Below, one piece after another: positions 1 through 7,482 of a stretch of 7,844 nucleotides of DNA. A program made the position numbers and the translations under genes. The notes beneath the pieces are model-generated. The model was not told the origin of the DNA. It was given only the letters and a program-made list of their open reading frames with translations, and ran no database searches. This DNA comes from Clostridium sp. CAG:465. GTDB lineage: Bacteria > Bacillota > Clostridia > TANB77 > CAG-465. The stretch spans positions 1,677 to 9,520 of the forward strand of contig FR891283.1 in assembly GCA_000433755.1 (NCBI GenBank), in the 5' to 3' direction. Numbering within the stretch: the stretch's first letter is position 1; each line of letters opens with the position of its first letter.

Positions 1-498
1 TATATTATTATTAATTAATGAATCAGTAGCAGCAAATTTGTGACCTGTTAATAACACACCTTCGTTTGAAACTATATCACCAATTTGTGAACCCGTTATA
101 TGTGTACCAATTACATTATTTTCATCACATGCCATATCAAAGATTTGTGATACATTATCTAAATTTGTATAATTACTACTTTTCAATATTCTATCTAATA
201 AAAACATATTAGATCTTTTTAAAGCCCTATTTTCTTGATTATATATATACTTACAAAATTTATCGCCAAGTTCACCATACTTTTTACATGCATCATCTTT
301 TAATAGCATTAAAGTATAATTATTTAAACTTTCTTCTAATTTATCAGTATTATCTTTATAATGATAAGGGCTATACCAAGTAGCATCTTCAATAAACTTG
401 TCCCTTAAATTATTTTCTAACAAATAATTATTAAATTTATCTAACTTACCCTTTTTCATATATTTATTAAATAAATCAATAGTACTTTGTTTTTTCAT
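1..498 (-). CDS. Hypothetical protein, 3' end cut off by the window edge
   Basis: An open frame of 166 codons starts at ATG 498 and stays open to base 1, so the C-terminus is missing. A GAGAGG Shine-Dalgarno (505-510) lies 6 bases before the ATG, which supports this start. The product is soluble-looking, without signal peptide or membrane segment. Residues 1-120 are charged and probably helical, rich in Lys, Asn, Asp, Leu and Tyr. Residues 129-153 form a more conserved-looking patch: a His-x-Thr-Gly at 133-136, an Ile-rich turn, then a Gly at 147 followed by Leu-Leu-Thr-Gly-His ending at 153. I do not recognise the family. That spacing loosely recalls the first motif of ADP-ribosyltransferase folds, but this is only a guess. 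It follows truB by 50 bases on the same strand, in the place where ribF often lies. It could be the operon's last gene or have its own promoter. Base composition resembles its neighbours. I am confident that it is coding and have no confident function. Confidence 0.75.
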   Translation of the reverse strand, partial: MKKQSTIDLFNKYMKKGKLDKFNNYLLENNLRDKFIEDATWYSPYHYKDNTDKLEESLNNYTLMLLKDDACKKYGELGDKFCKYIYNQENRALKRSNMFLLDRILKSSNYTNLDNVSQIFDMACDENNVIGTHITGSQIGDIVSNEGVLLTGHKFAATDSLINNNI

Positions 499-516
499 AC
501 ATAACCTCTCATATAT

Positions 517-540
517 ATTATACTAATCATAATATATCAA
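517..540 (-). promoter_or_regulatory. Weak promoter-like site before the hypothetical gene
   Basis: The 50-base gap between the truB stop and the next gene holds a perfect TATAAT on the minus strand (522 to 517). The only -35-like hexamer, TTGATA (540 to 535), is just 12 bases away, which is too close for a normal sigma-A promoter. The start would also fall almost on the ribosome binding site. AT-rich DNA produces such boxes by chance. A small perfect palindrome (536-548, ATCAAA-T-TTTGAT) follows the truB stop but has no G+C stem or T-run, so I do not call it a terminator. Read-through from truB is equally possible. Confidence 0.2.
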
Positions 541-548
541 ATTTTGAT

Positions 549-1427
549 TTACTCTATAATGAATCTCTTTAGTAAATTGTCATTTACCTTGCCAAGACCT
601 TTATACCTTAAATTCTCATATACCCTTACTATTCCATTTGGTACATCAGTCTTTATAGCTATTCCATTTAAAAATTTATCGTAATCTTTATCCTTTAGAT
701 TAATCTTTTTCGAATCCTTATATAATTCTTCAATTGAAACTATTTTATCTAACATATCTAGATATTCTAAATTTAAGAATTCATATAAATCTATACTGTC
801 GTTTATATCAAAATCTCCTGTTTTTAATCTTTTTAGCTCAATCATTGTTGCACCACAACCTAGTTTTATACCAATATCATGTACTAAACTTCGTATATAT
901 GTTCCCTTTGTACAAGATACAACAAAACTTACTTGTCTTTTCCTTAAATTTACATCTATATCATCTATATTAAATATTTCAATTTCTCTAGGCTTTAGAG
1001 AAACATTTTCTCCATTTCTTGCGTATTCATATGCTTTTTTTCCTTTAATCTTAATAGCACTATAAATTGGTGGTATTTGAGAACTTTTTCCAATAAACCT
1101 TTTTATTCTTTCCTTTATATATATTTCATCTTCATTTAACGTATTTGCAAAAACTATCTTTCCTGTTATATCATAAGTATCAGTTTCAACTCCAAGTAAC
1201 ATTTTTACTTTATATACTTTATTTTCAGATAAAAGTTCATCAGAGAGCTTCGTTGCTTTACCAATACATATTGGAAGGACACCTGTTGCAATAGGGTCTA
1301 ACGTCCCAGTATGGCCAACTTTTATACCTGGAAATATTTTTCTAACAATATCTACTACATCATGTGATGTAATTCCTTGTGGTTTATCTATATTTAGTAT
1401 ACCATTTTTAATTTGTGGCACCATCAA
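549..1427 (-). CDS. truB: tRNA pseudouridine(55) synthase TruB
   Basis: Converts U55 in the T-loop of elongator tRNAs to pseudouridine and acts in the cytoplasm; the family is also known to have tRNA-chaperone activity. The 292-residue product has the usual length. The N-terminal motif GILNIDKPQGITSHDVV (9-25) leads into the catalytic loop GHTGTLDPIATGVL (38-51), whose Asp44 is the expected nucleophile. IPPIYSAIKIKGKKAYEYAR (118-137) and CTKGTYIRSLVHDIG (172-186) are further TruB signatures. The C-terminal 80 residues form the short variable tail seen in Firmicutes. The start is uncertain: TTG at 1427 or ATG at 1424, both after an AGAGGTGAT Shine-Dalgarno. Either start overlaps the end of nrnA by 17-20 bases, which suggests translational coupling. 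It is the last recognisable member of the operon. Confidence 0.96.
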   Translation of the reverse strand: MMVPQIKNGILNIDKPQGITSHDVVDIVRKIFPGIKVGHTGTLDPIATGVLPICIGKATKLSDELLSENKVYKVKMLLGVETDTYDITGKIVFANTLNEDEIYIKERIKRFIGKSSQIPPIYSAIKIKGKKAYEYARNGENVSLKPREIEIFNIDDIDVNLRKRQVSFVVSCTKGTYIRSLVHDIGIKLGCGATMIELKRLKTGDFDINDSIDLYEFLNLEYLDMLDKIVSIEELYKDSKKINLKDKDYDKFLNGIAIKTDVPNGIVRVYENLRYKGLGKVNDNLLKRFIIE

Positions 1428-2379
1428 CTAACATCACCTCTACAGCTTTTAAAACTTTATTTTTTATTCCATCTAAATCTTCATATATTGTAAATCCAGC
1501 AGCTCTTGGATGACCTCCGCCTCCATTTGCTATTGCAATTTTTGATATATCCACATTTCCTATAGAACGCATACTCACTTTATATGTTCCATTCTTCTTT
1601 CCTCTAATATATATACCAACTTCAGTTCCTTCAACCATTCTAAGATAATTTGTCATTCCTTCTGCATCTTCTTCATCAAGACCAAGTGAATTTATTGTGT
1701 CATAATCAACTAAACTATATCTAACTTTACCTTCATTGTAAACTTCCATATTTTCTATAGTTTTTGCAATTAATTTTAATTTAGCCTCTTTAATAGTATC
1801 ATTTAATTTCTTACATACAGTAACATGGTCAGCTCCTGCCTTAATAAGTTCTGCTGCTGCTATATGAGTATCGCTTGATGTATTTGAATAATTAAAGCTT
1901 CCAGTATCTGTCATTATACCTGTATATATATATGTAGCCATTTCTGGGTCAAATTTAATTCCTAAATATTTAAGAAAATTATATACAACTTCAGATGCTG
2001 ATGACATATTATCGTTTATATATCTTACATCGCCATAAGGATGAGATACTTGATGGTGATCAAGCATTATTACATTTTTGGCTCTTGAAAATGCTTCATC
2101 AGAAAGTGCTAAGCGTGTTTTATCACTTGCATCAAGTGCAATAAGTAAATCATAATTTTCAACATATATATCTTTCTCGCATATTTTTGTTATATCCGGT
2201 AAAAATTTAAACACATCTGAATATTCAGGCATTATTACATGAACATCCTTATTTAATTTTTTCATTGCAAAATACATTCCATATGTTGAACCAATGGCAT
2301 CACCATCTGGATTTACATGTGCTACAATATATATGCTCTTTGATTTATTTATAATTTCTTTTGCTTGTTCAAACTCCAT
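1408..2379 (-). CDS. nrnA: DHH/DHHA1 phosphoesterase, NrnA-type nano-RNase/pAp phosphatase
   Basis: A 323-residue bifunctional oligoribonuclease-type enzyme. The family degrades 2-5 nt RNAs from the 5' or 3' end and/or dephosphorylates 3'-phosphoadenosine 5'-phosphate, using Mn2+. Metal ligands are visible in order: HVNPDGD (21-27, Asp25 and Asp27), LDASD (82-86), the DHH triad (107-109) and TDTG (157-160). The C-terminal DHHA1 substrate-binding domain carries GGGGHPRAAG (286-295). Length and motif order match NrnA; the cyclic-di-AMP enzyme GdpP is larger, with membrane and GGDEF-like domains that are absent here. The ATG start has an AAGGA box 9 bases upstream. It lies 16 bases after rbfA and overlaps truB. 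Its place between rbfA and truB is common in Clostridia and related Firmicutes. The precise substrate preference cannot be read from sequence. Confidence 0.92.
   Translation of the reverse strand: MEFEQAKEIINKSKSIYIVAHVNPDGDAIGSTYGMYFAMKKLNKDVHVIMPEYSDVFKFLPDITKICEKDIYVENYDLLIALDASDKTRLALSDEAFSRAKNVIMLDHHQVSHPYGDVRYINDNMSSASEVVYNFLKYLGIKFDPEMATYIYTGIMTDTGSFNYSNTSSDTHIAAAELIKAGADHVTVCKKLNDTIKEAKLKLIAKTIENMEVYNEGKVRYSLVDYDTINSLGLDEEDAEGMTNYLRMVEGTEVGIYIRGKKNGTYKVSMRSIGNVDISKIAIANGGGGHPRAAGFTIYEDLDGIKNKVLKAVEVMLVDGATN
1433..1441 (-). promoter_or_regulatory. truB ribosome binding site inside the nrnA coding end
   Basis: AGAGGTGAT (1441 to 1433) matches the 16S 3' end well and lies within the last codons of nrnA. 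From the AGAGG core it is 9 bases to TTG 1427, 12 to ATG 1424 and 15 to GTG 1421. The spacing slightly favours TTG, while codon strength favours ATG. Two extra N-terminal residues would not affect the fold, so the choice stays open. Confidence 0.6.
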
Positions 2380-2395
2380 TTAATCACATCCTTAA

Positions 2396-2752
2396 CTATA
2401 TGTTTTTTTCATTATCTTTCTTTATAACTTCATCAATAACTTTATCCATATATTCACCATACTCCATTGAGTTATCAAGTTTAAATATTAAATCTGGAAT
2501 ATTTCTCATTTTAACCTTTTTAGCAAGTGAATTTTTAATAAATCCTTTAGCCTTTTTAAGGGCATCTAGTACTTTTTCTTTATTCTTTTTTCCATATATA
2601 CTAACATATACAGTTGCATATTTTTGATCTGGAGTTACTTTAACATCAGTAACAGAAATCATACCAGATACCTCAGGCTCTTTTACTTCATAAGTTATTA
2701 TTGAAGATAAAGCTACTTTAATATCTTGTTCTAATCTTTCATGTCTTTGCAT
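2396..2752 (-). CDS. rbfA: 30S ribosome-binding factor RbfA
   Basis: A small single-domain KH-like protein (118 residues, normal length) that binds the immature 30S subunit near the 5' end of 16S rRNA and helps late maturation, especially in the cold. Family landmarks visible are the N-terminal Arg/Glu-rich helix (residues 1-20), EPEVSGMISVTDVKVTPD (25-42, the counterpart of DPR-G-x-VTVT-x-V), AxVYVS (46-52), and the C-terminal RNIPDLIFKLDNS (82-94). The ATG follows the infB stop by 3 bases. Its Shine-Dalgarno GAGAGGATAG is formed by the last codons and stop of infB, so translation is probably coupled to IF2. The C-terminus ends in a short Lys/Asp/Glu/Asn tail. Confidence 0.95.
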   Translation of the reverse strand: MQRHERLEQDIKVALSSIITYEVKEPEVSGMISVTDVKVTPDQKYATVYVSIYGKKNKEKVLDALKKAKGFIKNSLAKKVKMRNIPDLIFKLDNSMEYGEYMDKVIDEVIKKDNEKNI

Positions 2753-2755
2753 TAA

Positions 2756-5599
2756 CTATCCTCTCTTTTCTTCAATTAATTGGAAACATTCTAAAATATC
2801 TCCTTCTTTAATATCGCTATAATTTTCAAGTTTTATACCACATTCATATCCTGCTTGAACTTCTTTTACGTCATCCTTTTCACGTTTTAGAGAATCAATT
2901 TTTGCTTCATGAAGTACAATTGAATCTCTTACAAGTCTTACCATTGTTCCTCTTACAACTTTACCATCTTTTACATAGCAACCTGCAACAACTCCAACAT
3001 TTGTAAGTTTAAACACACGTCTGATTTCACATTTTCCAAGAACTTCTTCTCTATATTTTGGAGTAAGCATTCCCTTCATAGCTGTTTCAACATCATCAAT
3101 TGCGTCATAGATTACTCTATATAATCTTAAGTCAACTTCTTCCTTCTTAGCAAGTTGTTCTATCATTGAATCAGGTCTTACATTAAATCCAATAATGATT
3201 GCATTTGACACTGATGCAAGAGTTATATCACTTTCTTTTATCGCACCGGTAGATGCATGTAATACTCTTACTCTTACTTCATCATTTGAAAGTTTTTCAA
3301 GAGATTCTTTTAAAGCTTCAACAGATCCTTCAACATCTGCTTTTATTATAACATTAAGCTCTTTAATTTTTCCTTCTTTAATTTGGTTAAATAGATCTCC
3401 TAAAGTTACTTTATGTCCTTGTTTAATTAAGTTTCTACGTCTTTCAGCAATTTTTCTATTTACTAGTTGTTTGGCAACTTTTTCATTTTCAACTTCATAG
3501 AATATATCACCTGTCATTGGAACGTGAGATAAGCCAAGTACCTCAACTGGTGTAGATGGTCCAGCAGCCTTTACTTTTTTACCCTTATCATCCTTCATTG
3601 CACGTATTCTACCAATAACATCACCTACAACAATTGTATCTCCAACATTAAGTGTACCTCTTTGTACTAACATTGAAACAATTGTACCTGAATTCTTATC
3701 AAGTCTTGCTTCAAGAACAGTTCCTTTTGATTGTTTATTTGGATTTGCTTTTAAATCCTTTACATCAGCAACTAATAAAATCATTTCAAGCAATGTATCT
3801 ATACCTTCACCTGTCATAGCAGATATTGGAACACAGATTGTGTCTCCACCCCATTCTTCTGCTACAAGTCCAACTTCTAATAATTCTTGTTTTACACGTT
3901 CTACATTTGCATTTGGTTTATCAATTTTATTTATTGCAACAATTATAGATACGCCTGCAGCTTTAGCATGGTCAATAGCTTCTATTGTTTGTGGTTTTAT
4001 TCCATCATCTGCAGCTACTACAATTATAGCTATATCTGTAACTTGTGCCCCTCTTGCTCTCATTGCTGTAAAAGCTTCATGTCCTGGTGTATCTAAGAAA
4101 CAAATTTCTCTATCTTTACATTTTACCTTATATGCACCGATATGTTGTGTAATTCCACCTGCTTCTTTGTTTACTACATTTGAACTTCTTATTTTATCTA
4201 AAAGTGATGTTTTACCATGATCTACGTGTCCCATTACAACAACAATTGGAGGCCTTACTTCTAGATCTTTTTCATCATCTTCAGATTCGTCAAATAATAT
4301 ATCCTCTTCTGTAACCTTAACTTCTTTTTCTGCTGTAATTCCAAATTCTCCAGCTACTAAATATGCTGTATCGAAATCTATCTCTTGATTTACGGTTGCC
4401 ATTATGCCAAGACTAAATAATTTTTTTATAACCTCAGATGCTTGTTTTTTTATACTTTCAGCAAATTCTTTTACTGTCATTATTTCAGGCAACTTAACTT
4501 CAGTCATTGGAATTATTTTAGTTTGATTTAATACAGGTTTTTGTTGCTTTTTCTTTCTATTTCCTTTATTTCTTGATAAGTCACTATCTCTTTCATATAA
4601 ATCCATTAATGAACCTGAATCAACTTCAAGACCTTTTAATTTAGATGTTGAAATTCTTGTGTTTTTTTCTCTTAGTTTATTTTTGTCTAATTTATCTTTT
4701 TTATTATCAGTAGAATTTTTGTCATTATATTTTCTTTTATCAATTATATTATTTTCATATTCTCTAGTTTCTTTCTGCTCAACTGGTGCAGATTGTTTTA
4801 TAAACTTATTAACCTGATATGCAGTGTTACTTTGTGGATTTCTAAAATTATTATTTCTATTATTATATCCACCATTATTATTTCTAAAAGGTCTATCAGT
4901 TTTATTAAAACTAGAATTATTACCATTTCTTCTATCTTGATTATTAAATGGCTTTTTATCCGAATAGTTTTGTCTATTATTTGTACGATAAGAATTATTA
5001 TTATTTTTAAAATTATCATTTCTTTCTCTACTATTTTGGGTATTAACAAAGGCTTTTTTCTCATTATTATTTTCTGATGATGTAGTTACGTTTGTATTTA
5101 AATTATTATTTTTTAAATCTTCTTTTTTAGTATCTTGATTTGTAACCTTTTCTATAGGCTTTCCATTTCTAGTTATAACAACATTTGTAGGTCTGTTTCC
5201 AAATCTTGGTTTATTCATTCTGTTTTGTCTATTTGCATATGATGAGTTCTTGTTAAAGTCTCTTTTATCCTGTCTAATTTTGTTAGAATTATCTACAGTA
5301 TGATGAGACTTTTTAATAGAACCAGAAATATCAGTTGTTATCTGTTCAACTTCTTTTTTTTCTCCATCTGTATTTATTACTTTAACATTTCTACGAATTA
5401 TATGCATTTGACTTTTTTCTGCAACTGGTTTCTTTTCCACTGTTTTACTCACACCTTTTTTTATCTTTCCTACAACTTCATCTTCTATAACTGATAAATG
5501 AGATTTTACTTCTACACCCATATTACTTAATCTTTTTATAAGCTCTGCATTTGTTATACCCATTTCTTTTGCAAGTTCATATACTTTCATTTTTCCCAA
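2756..5599 (-). CDS. infB: Translation initiation factor IF2
   Basis: A GTPase that brings fMet-tRNA to the 30S subunit and promotes 50S joining. Of the 947 residues, 1-50 form a first IF2_N helical domain and about 55-365 a long disordered linker. A second IF2_N domain lies at about 374-424. The G domain has G1 GHVDHGKT (457-464), G2 GGITQHIGAY (481-490), G3 DTPGH (503-507), G4 NKID (557-560) and G5 SAM (593-595). Domain II (about 625-710), domain III (about 735-845) and the initiator-tRNA-binding C-terminal domain (about 855-945) follow. All GTPase motifs are intact. The linker is unusually Asn-rich: 35 of residues 161-260. The start is TTG at 5599; the first ATG (5590) would drop three residues. 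It lies 2 bases after ylxR and 3 before rbfA. Shorter isoforms from internal starts are known in the family, but I see no strong internal ribosome binding site here. Confidence 0.98.
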   Translation of the reverse strand: MGKMKVYELAKEMGITNAELIKRLSNMGVEVKSHLSVIEDEVVGKIKKGVSKTVEKKPVAEKSQMHIIRRNVKVINTDGEKKEVEQITTDISGSIKKSHHTVDNSNKIRQDKRDFNKNSSYANRQNRMNKPRFGNRPTNVVITRNGKPIEKVTNQDTKKEDLKNNNLNTNVTTSSENNNEKKAFVNTQNSRERNDNFKNNNNSYRTNNRQNYSDKKPFNNQDRRNGNNSSFNKTDRPFRNNNGGYNNRNNNFRNPQSNTAYQVNKFIKQSAPVEQKETREYENNIIDKRKYNDKNSTDNKKDKLDKNKLREKNTRISTSKLKGLEVDSGSLMDLYERDSDLSRNKGNRKKKQQKPVLNQTKIIPMTEVKLPEIMTVKEFAESIKKQASEVIKKLFSLGIMATVNQEIDFDTAYLVAGEFGITAEKEVKVTEEDILFDESEDDEKDLEVRPPIVVVMGHVDHGKTSLLDKIRSSNVVNKEAGGITQHIGAYKVKCKDREICFLDTPGHEAFTAMRARGAQVTDIAIIVVAADDGIKPQTIEAIDHAKAAGVSIIVAINKIDKPNANVERVKQELLEVGLVAEEWGGDTICVPISAMTGEGIDTLLEMILLVADVKDLKANPNKQSKGTVLEARLDKNSGTIVSMLVQRGTLNVGDTIVVGDVIGRIRAMKDDKGKKVKAAGPSTPVEVLGLSHVPMTGDIFYEVENEKVAKQLVNRKIAERRRNLIKQGHKVTLGDLFNQIKEGKIKELNVIIKADVEGSVEALKESLEKLSNDEVRVRVLHASTGAIKESDITLASVSNAIIIGFNVRPDSMIEQLAKKEEVDLRLYRVIYDAIDDVETAMKGMLTPKYREEVLGKCEIRRVFKLTNVGVVAGCYVKDGKVVRGTMVRLVRDSIVLHEAKIDSLKREKDDVKEVQAGYECGIKLENYSDIKEGDILECFQLIEEKRG

Positions 5600-5611
5600 A
5601 ACTATTCCCCC
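5597..5611 (-). promoter_or_regulatory. infB ribosome binding site and TTG start
   Basis: GGGGG (5611 to 5607) inside the last codons of ylxR sits 7 bases before the TTG at 5599, a normal distance. The first ATG (5590) would be 16 bases from that box, and its own nearest G-run (5597 to 5595) is only 4 bases away. Residues 1-12 from the TTG (MGKMKVYELAKE) line up with the usual firmicute IF2 beginning of the form M-x-K-x-[RK]-V-Y-E-L-A-K-E, from memory of the family. Both points favour TTG. Confidence 0.65.
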
Positions 5612-5865
5612 AATTCATTTTCTAATTCTAATAATACGTTTTTCATACTTTCATTATCTAAATGTAATTTAGTATTAAATTTTTCTTTAGTTATATAACT
5701 CTTACATTTATCTATACACTCTTGAGACTTACACATATATATTCCTCTTGAGTTTATTTTTCCACTTTTATCATATATAGCTTTTCCGTTTTTGCTTACT
5801 ATTCTAAATAATTCATTTTTATTTTTTTTCTTCCTACATACTATACAACTTCGTATGGGATCCAT
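5602..5865 (-). CDS. ylxR: YlxR family RNA-binding protein (DUF448), RnpM-like
   Basis: A small basic protein of 87 residues, the normal size for the family. The N-terminal Cys pair RSCIVCRKK (5-13, Cys7 and Cys10) and the second motif SRGIYMCKSQEC (39-50) are the YlxR signatures. The usual Pro-Gly-Arg-Gly of that second motif is here Asn-Ser-Arg-Gly, a mild deviation. The family is known to bind RNA; the B. subtilis member has been described as a modulator of RNase P (RnpM) and has also been reported to influence gene expression more broadly. The ATG at 5865 has an AGGAGA box 7 bases upstream. It starts 14 bases after nusA and ends 2 bases before infB. The L7Ae-like ylxQ gene that often follows it is absent. 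Confidence 0.93.
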   Translation of the reverse strand: MDPIRSCIVCRKKKNKNELFRIVSKNGKAIYDKSGKINSRGIYMCKSQECIDKCKSYITKEKFNTKLHLDNESMKNVLLELENELGE

Positions 5866-5879
5866 TTTTATCTCTCCTA

Positions 5880-6944
5880 TTATTCAACAACAACTTCTTT
5901 TATTTGTGTTTCTGTTTTTATATCAATCTTCCATCCTGTAAGAATTGCTGCAAGTCTTACATTCTGACCATTTGCACCTATTGCATAAGATAAAGCTTCA
6001 TCTGGTACAACAACAGTAGCCATTTTTTCTTCATCATTAATATCTATTGCAAGTATTGGTGCTGGTGATAATGCATTTATTATATAACTTGGTATATCAT
6101 CACTATATGGAATTACATCTATTCTTTCTCCACCTAGTTCATCAATTATTGGTTGTATTCTAACACCTTTTTTACCAACTAAACTTCCAACTGGATCAAT
6201 ATTTTCATCATTTGAATATACAGCAACCTTTGTTCTACTTCCAGCTTCTCTAGCTACAGCTTTTATTTCTACAATACCATCTATAATTTCAGGTACTTCA
6301 AGTTCAAATAATTTTTTTACAAAATTTGGGTCTTTTCTTGATAAAACAATTTGAGGTCCAAATTTTCCAGATTCAGTTACACTCACAACATAAGCTCTTA
6401 TTCTTTGATGTGGTTTTAATTCTTCTGTTTTAACTTGTTCTTTTACTGGAATTAAAGCTTCAACTCTACCAAGATCAACAATAGTACCAAATTTATCATT
6501 TTTTTGAACAACACCTACTACTATTTGACCTTCCTTATCTGCATACTGAGTATATACAAGATTACGTTCTGCTTCTCTTAAACGTTGAACTATAATTTGT
6601 TTTCCAGCAACAGCAGCAATTCTACCAAAGTTTTTAGGTGTCACTTCTACATTTACAACACTTCCAATTTTTGCTCTTTTAGAGATTTGCAAAGCTTCTG
6701 GCAAAGATATTTCTTTATTTTTATCTTCAACTTTTTCAACTACTGTTTTTACTGCATACACTTTTATATTTTGTTCATTTACATCAACAATTATATCTTC
6801 TGTAGTTTCATAATTCTTTTTATACGCAGCCTCTAAAGCCATTTTTAATGATTCAATTAAATACTCCCTTGTTATACCCTTTTCCTCATAGATTTCATCA
6901 ATTGCATTAAATAACTCTTTTGAACTTATTTTATCACTTTTCAT
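5880..6944 (-). CDS. nusA: Transcription termination/antitermination factor NusA
   Basis: Binds RNA polymerase and nascent RNA, stimulates pausing and intrinsic termination, and takes part in antitermination complexes on rRNA. The 354 residues hold an N-terminal RNA-polymerase-binding domain (1-125), an S1 domain (about 136-202, GQIVVGVVQ to IVLSR), KH1 with the loop GSLVGKKGVRIQ (253-264), and KH2 with AIGANGQNVRLA (321-332). It ends shortly after KH2, so it is the compact form lacking the C-terminal acidic repeats of proteobacterial NusA, as is usual in Firmicutes. The ATG at 6944 follows AGGGGG by 9 bases and lies 17 bases after rimP. In other bacteria NusA feeds back on its own operon by termination in the leader; the structured leader here makes that possible but does not prove it. 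Confidence 0.98.
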   Translation of the reverse strand: MKSDKISSKELFNAIDEIYEEKGITREYLIESLKMALEAAYKKNYETTEDIIVDVNEQNIKVYAVKTVVEKVEDKNKEISLPEALQISKRAKIGSVVNVEVTPKNFGRIAAVAGKQIIVQRLREAERNLVYTQYADKEGQIVVGVVQKNDKFGTIVDLGRVEALIPVKEQVKTEELKPHQRIRAYVVSVTESGKFGPQIVLSRKDPNFVKKLFELEVPEIIDGIVEIKAVAREAGSRTKVAVYSNDENIDPVGSLVGKKGVRIQPIIDELGGERIDVIPYSDDIPSYIINALSPAPILAIDINDEEKMATVVVPDEALSYAIGANGQNVRLAAILTGWKIDIKTETQIKEVVVE

Positions 6945-6961
6945 TTTTTAATTCCCCCTAA

Positions 6962-7462
6962 TTAAAATTTTTTTAATTTATTTATATTAACATTATCTTT
7001 ATTTTTAAAAGCATTATCAAAATCATAAATAGTATGCGCTACTGCAATATCTTTTATATTAAAAATATACTCTTTTTCCAAAGATTCAATAACTATATTA
7101 TTATCATTTACACTTTTTAAAATTCCTGTTATTTCCTTTTTATCATCAAGTTTTTTGTATAATTTAACATATACTTCACTGCCAATATATTTTTCAAATA
7201 ATTTTATATTCTTAAGTTGTCTCTCAAGGCCAGCAGATGAAACCTCTAAAACATATTCTTTATCAATATTTTTATCTATGTCATCTTCAATTTTTCTACT
7301 TATTTTTTCACAATCATCAATTGCAACATTTCCATTTGGATTATCAATAACAACCCTAAGTATGTTATTATCTCCTTCTTTTACAAACTCAACATACTCA
7401 ATTTCAAATCCCTCTTCTTCAATTTTAGGATTTATTATTTTTTCAATATTATCTAATTTCAT
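6962..7462 (-). CDS. rimP: Ribosome maturation factor RimP
   Basis: The first gene of the operon, needed for efficient 30S maturation; in E. coli it acts early and assists S12 incorporation. At 166 residues it has the usual size. The N-terminal alpha/beta domain contains LRVVIDNPNG (35-44) and the signature YVLEVSSAGLERQL (70-83). The normally invariant-looking SSPGL proline is Ala77 here, a small departure. The C-terminal SH3-like beta domain runs from about 88 to 145, with ITGILKSV (111-118) and IKDIAVAHTIYDF (136-148), followed by a short Lys/Asn tail. The ATG at 7462 has AGGAG (7473 to 7469) 6 bases upstream, immediately downstream of a strong leader hairpin. No other gene lies upstream within the window. 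Confidence 0.95.
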   Translation of the reverse strand: MKLDNIEKIINPKIEEEGFEIEYVEFVKEGDNNILRVVIDNPNGNVAIDDCEKISRKIEDDIDKNIDKEYVLEVSSAGLERQLKNIKLFEKYIGSEVYVKLYKKLDDKKEITGILKSVNDNNIVIESLEKEYIFNIKDIAVAHTIYDFDNAFKNKDNVNINKLKKF

Positions 7463-7482
7463 ATTTTTCTCCTACTTAAACT

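Noticed and set aside
536..548. Palindrome just after truB considered as the operon terminator
   Set aside because: The stem is six AT-rich pairs with a one-base centre and no T-run. It could not form a stable RNA hairpin.
3840..4220. Plus-strand frame of 126 codons opposite the IF2 G domain
   Set aside because: The opposite strand encodes fully conserved GTPase motifs. The antisense product matches nothing I recognise and is best explained as a shadow.
4595..4620. Possible internal start for a shorter IF2 isoform at Met332 (ATG at 4606)
   Set aside because: Only a weak AGG lies upstream at a usable distance. Internal IF2 starts are known in other species, but the sequence here gives no real support.
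4798..5064. Alternative minus-strand frame within the Asn-rich part of infB, giving an Ile-rich product
   Set aside because: It results from the AAT-rich low-complexity region read out of frame; infB itself is intact through it, and there is no frameshift.
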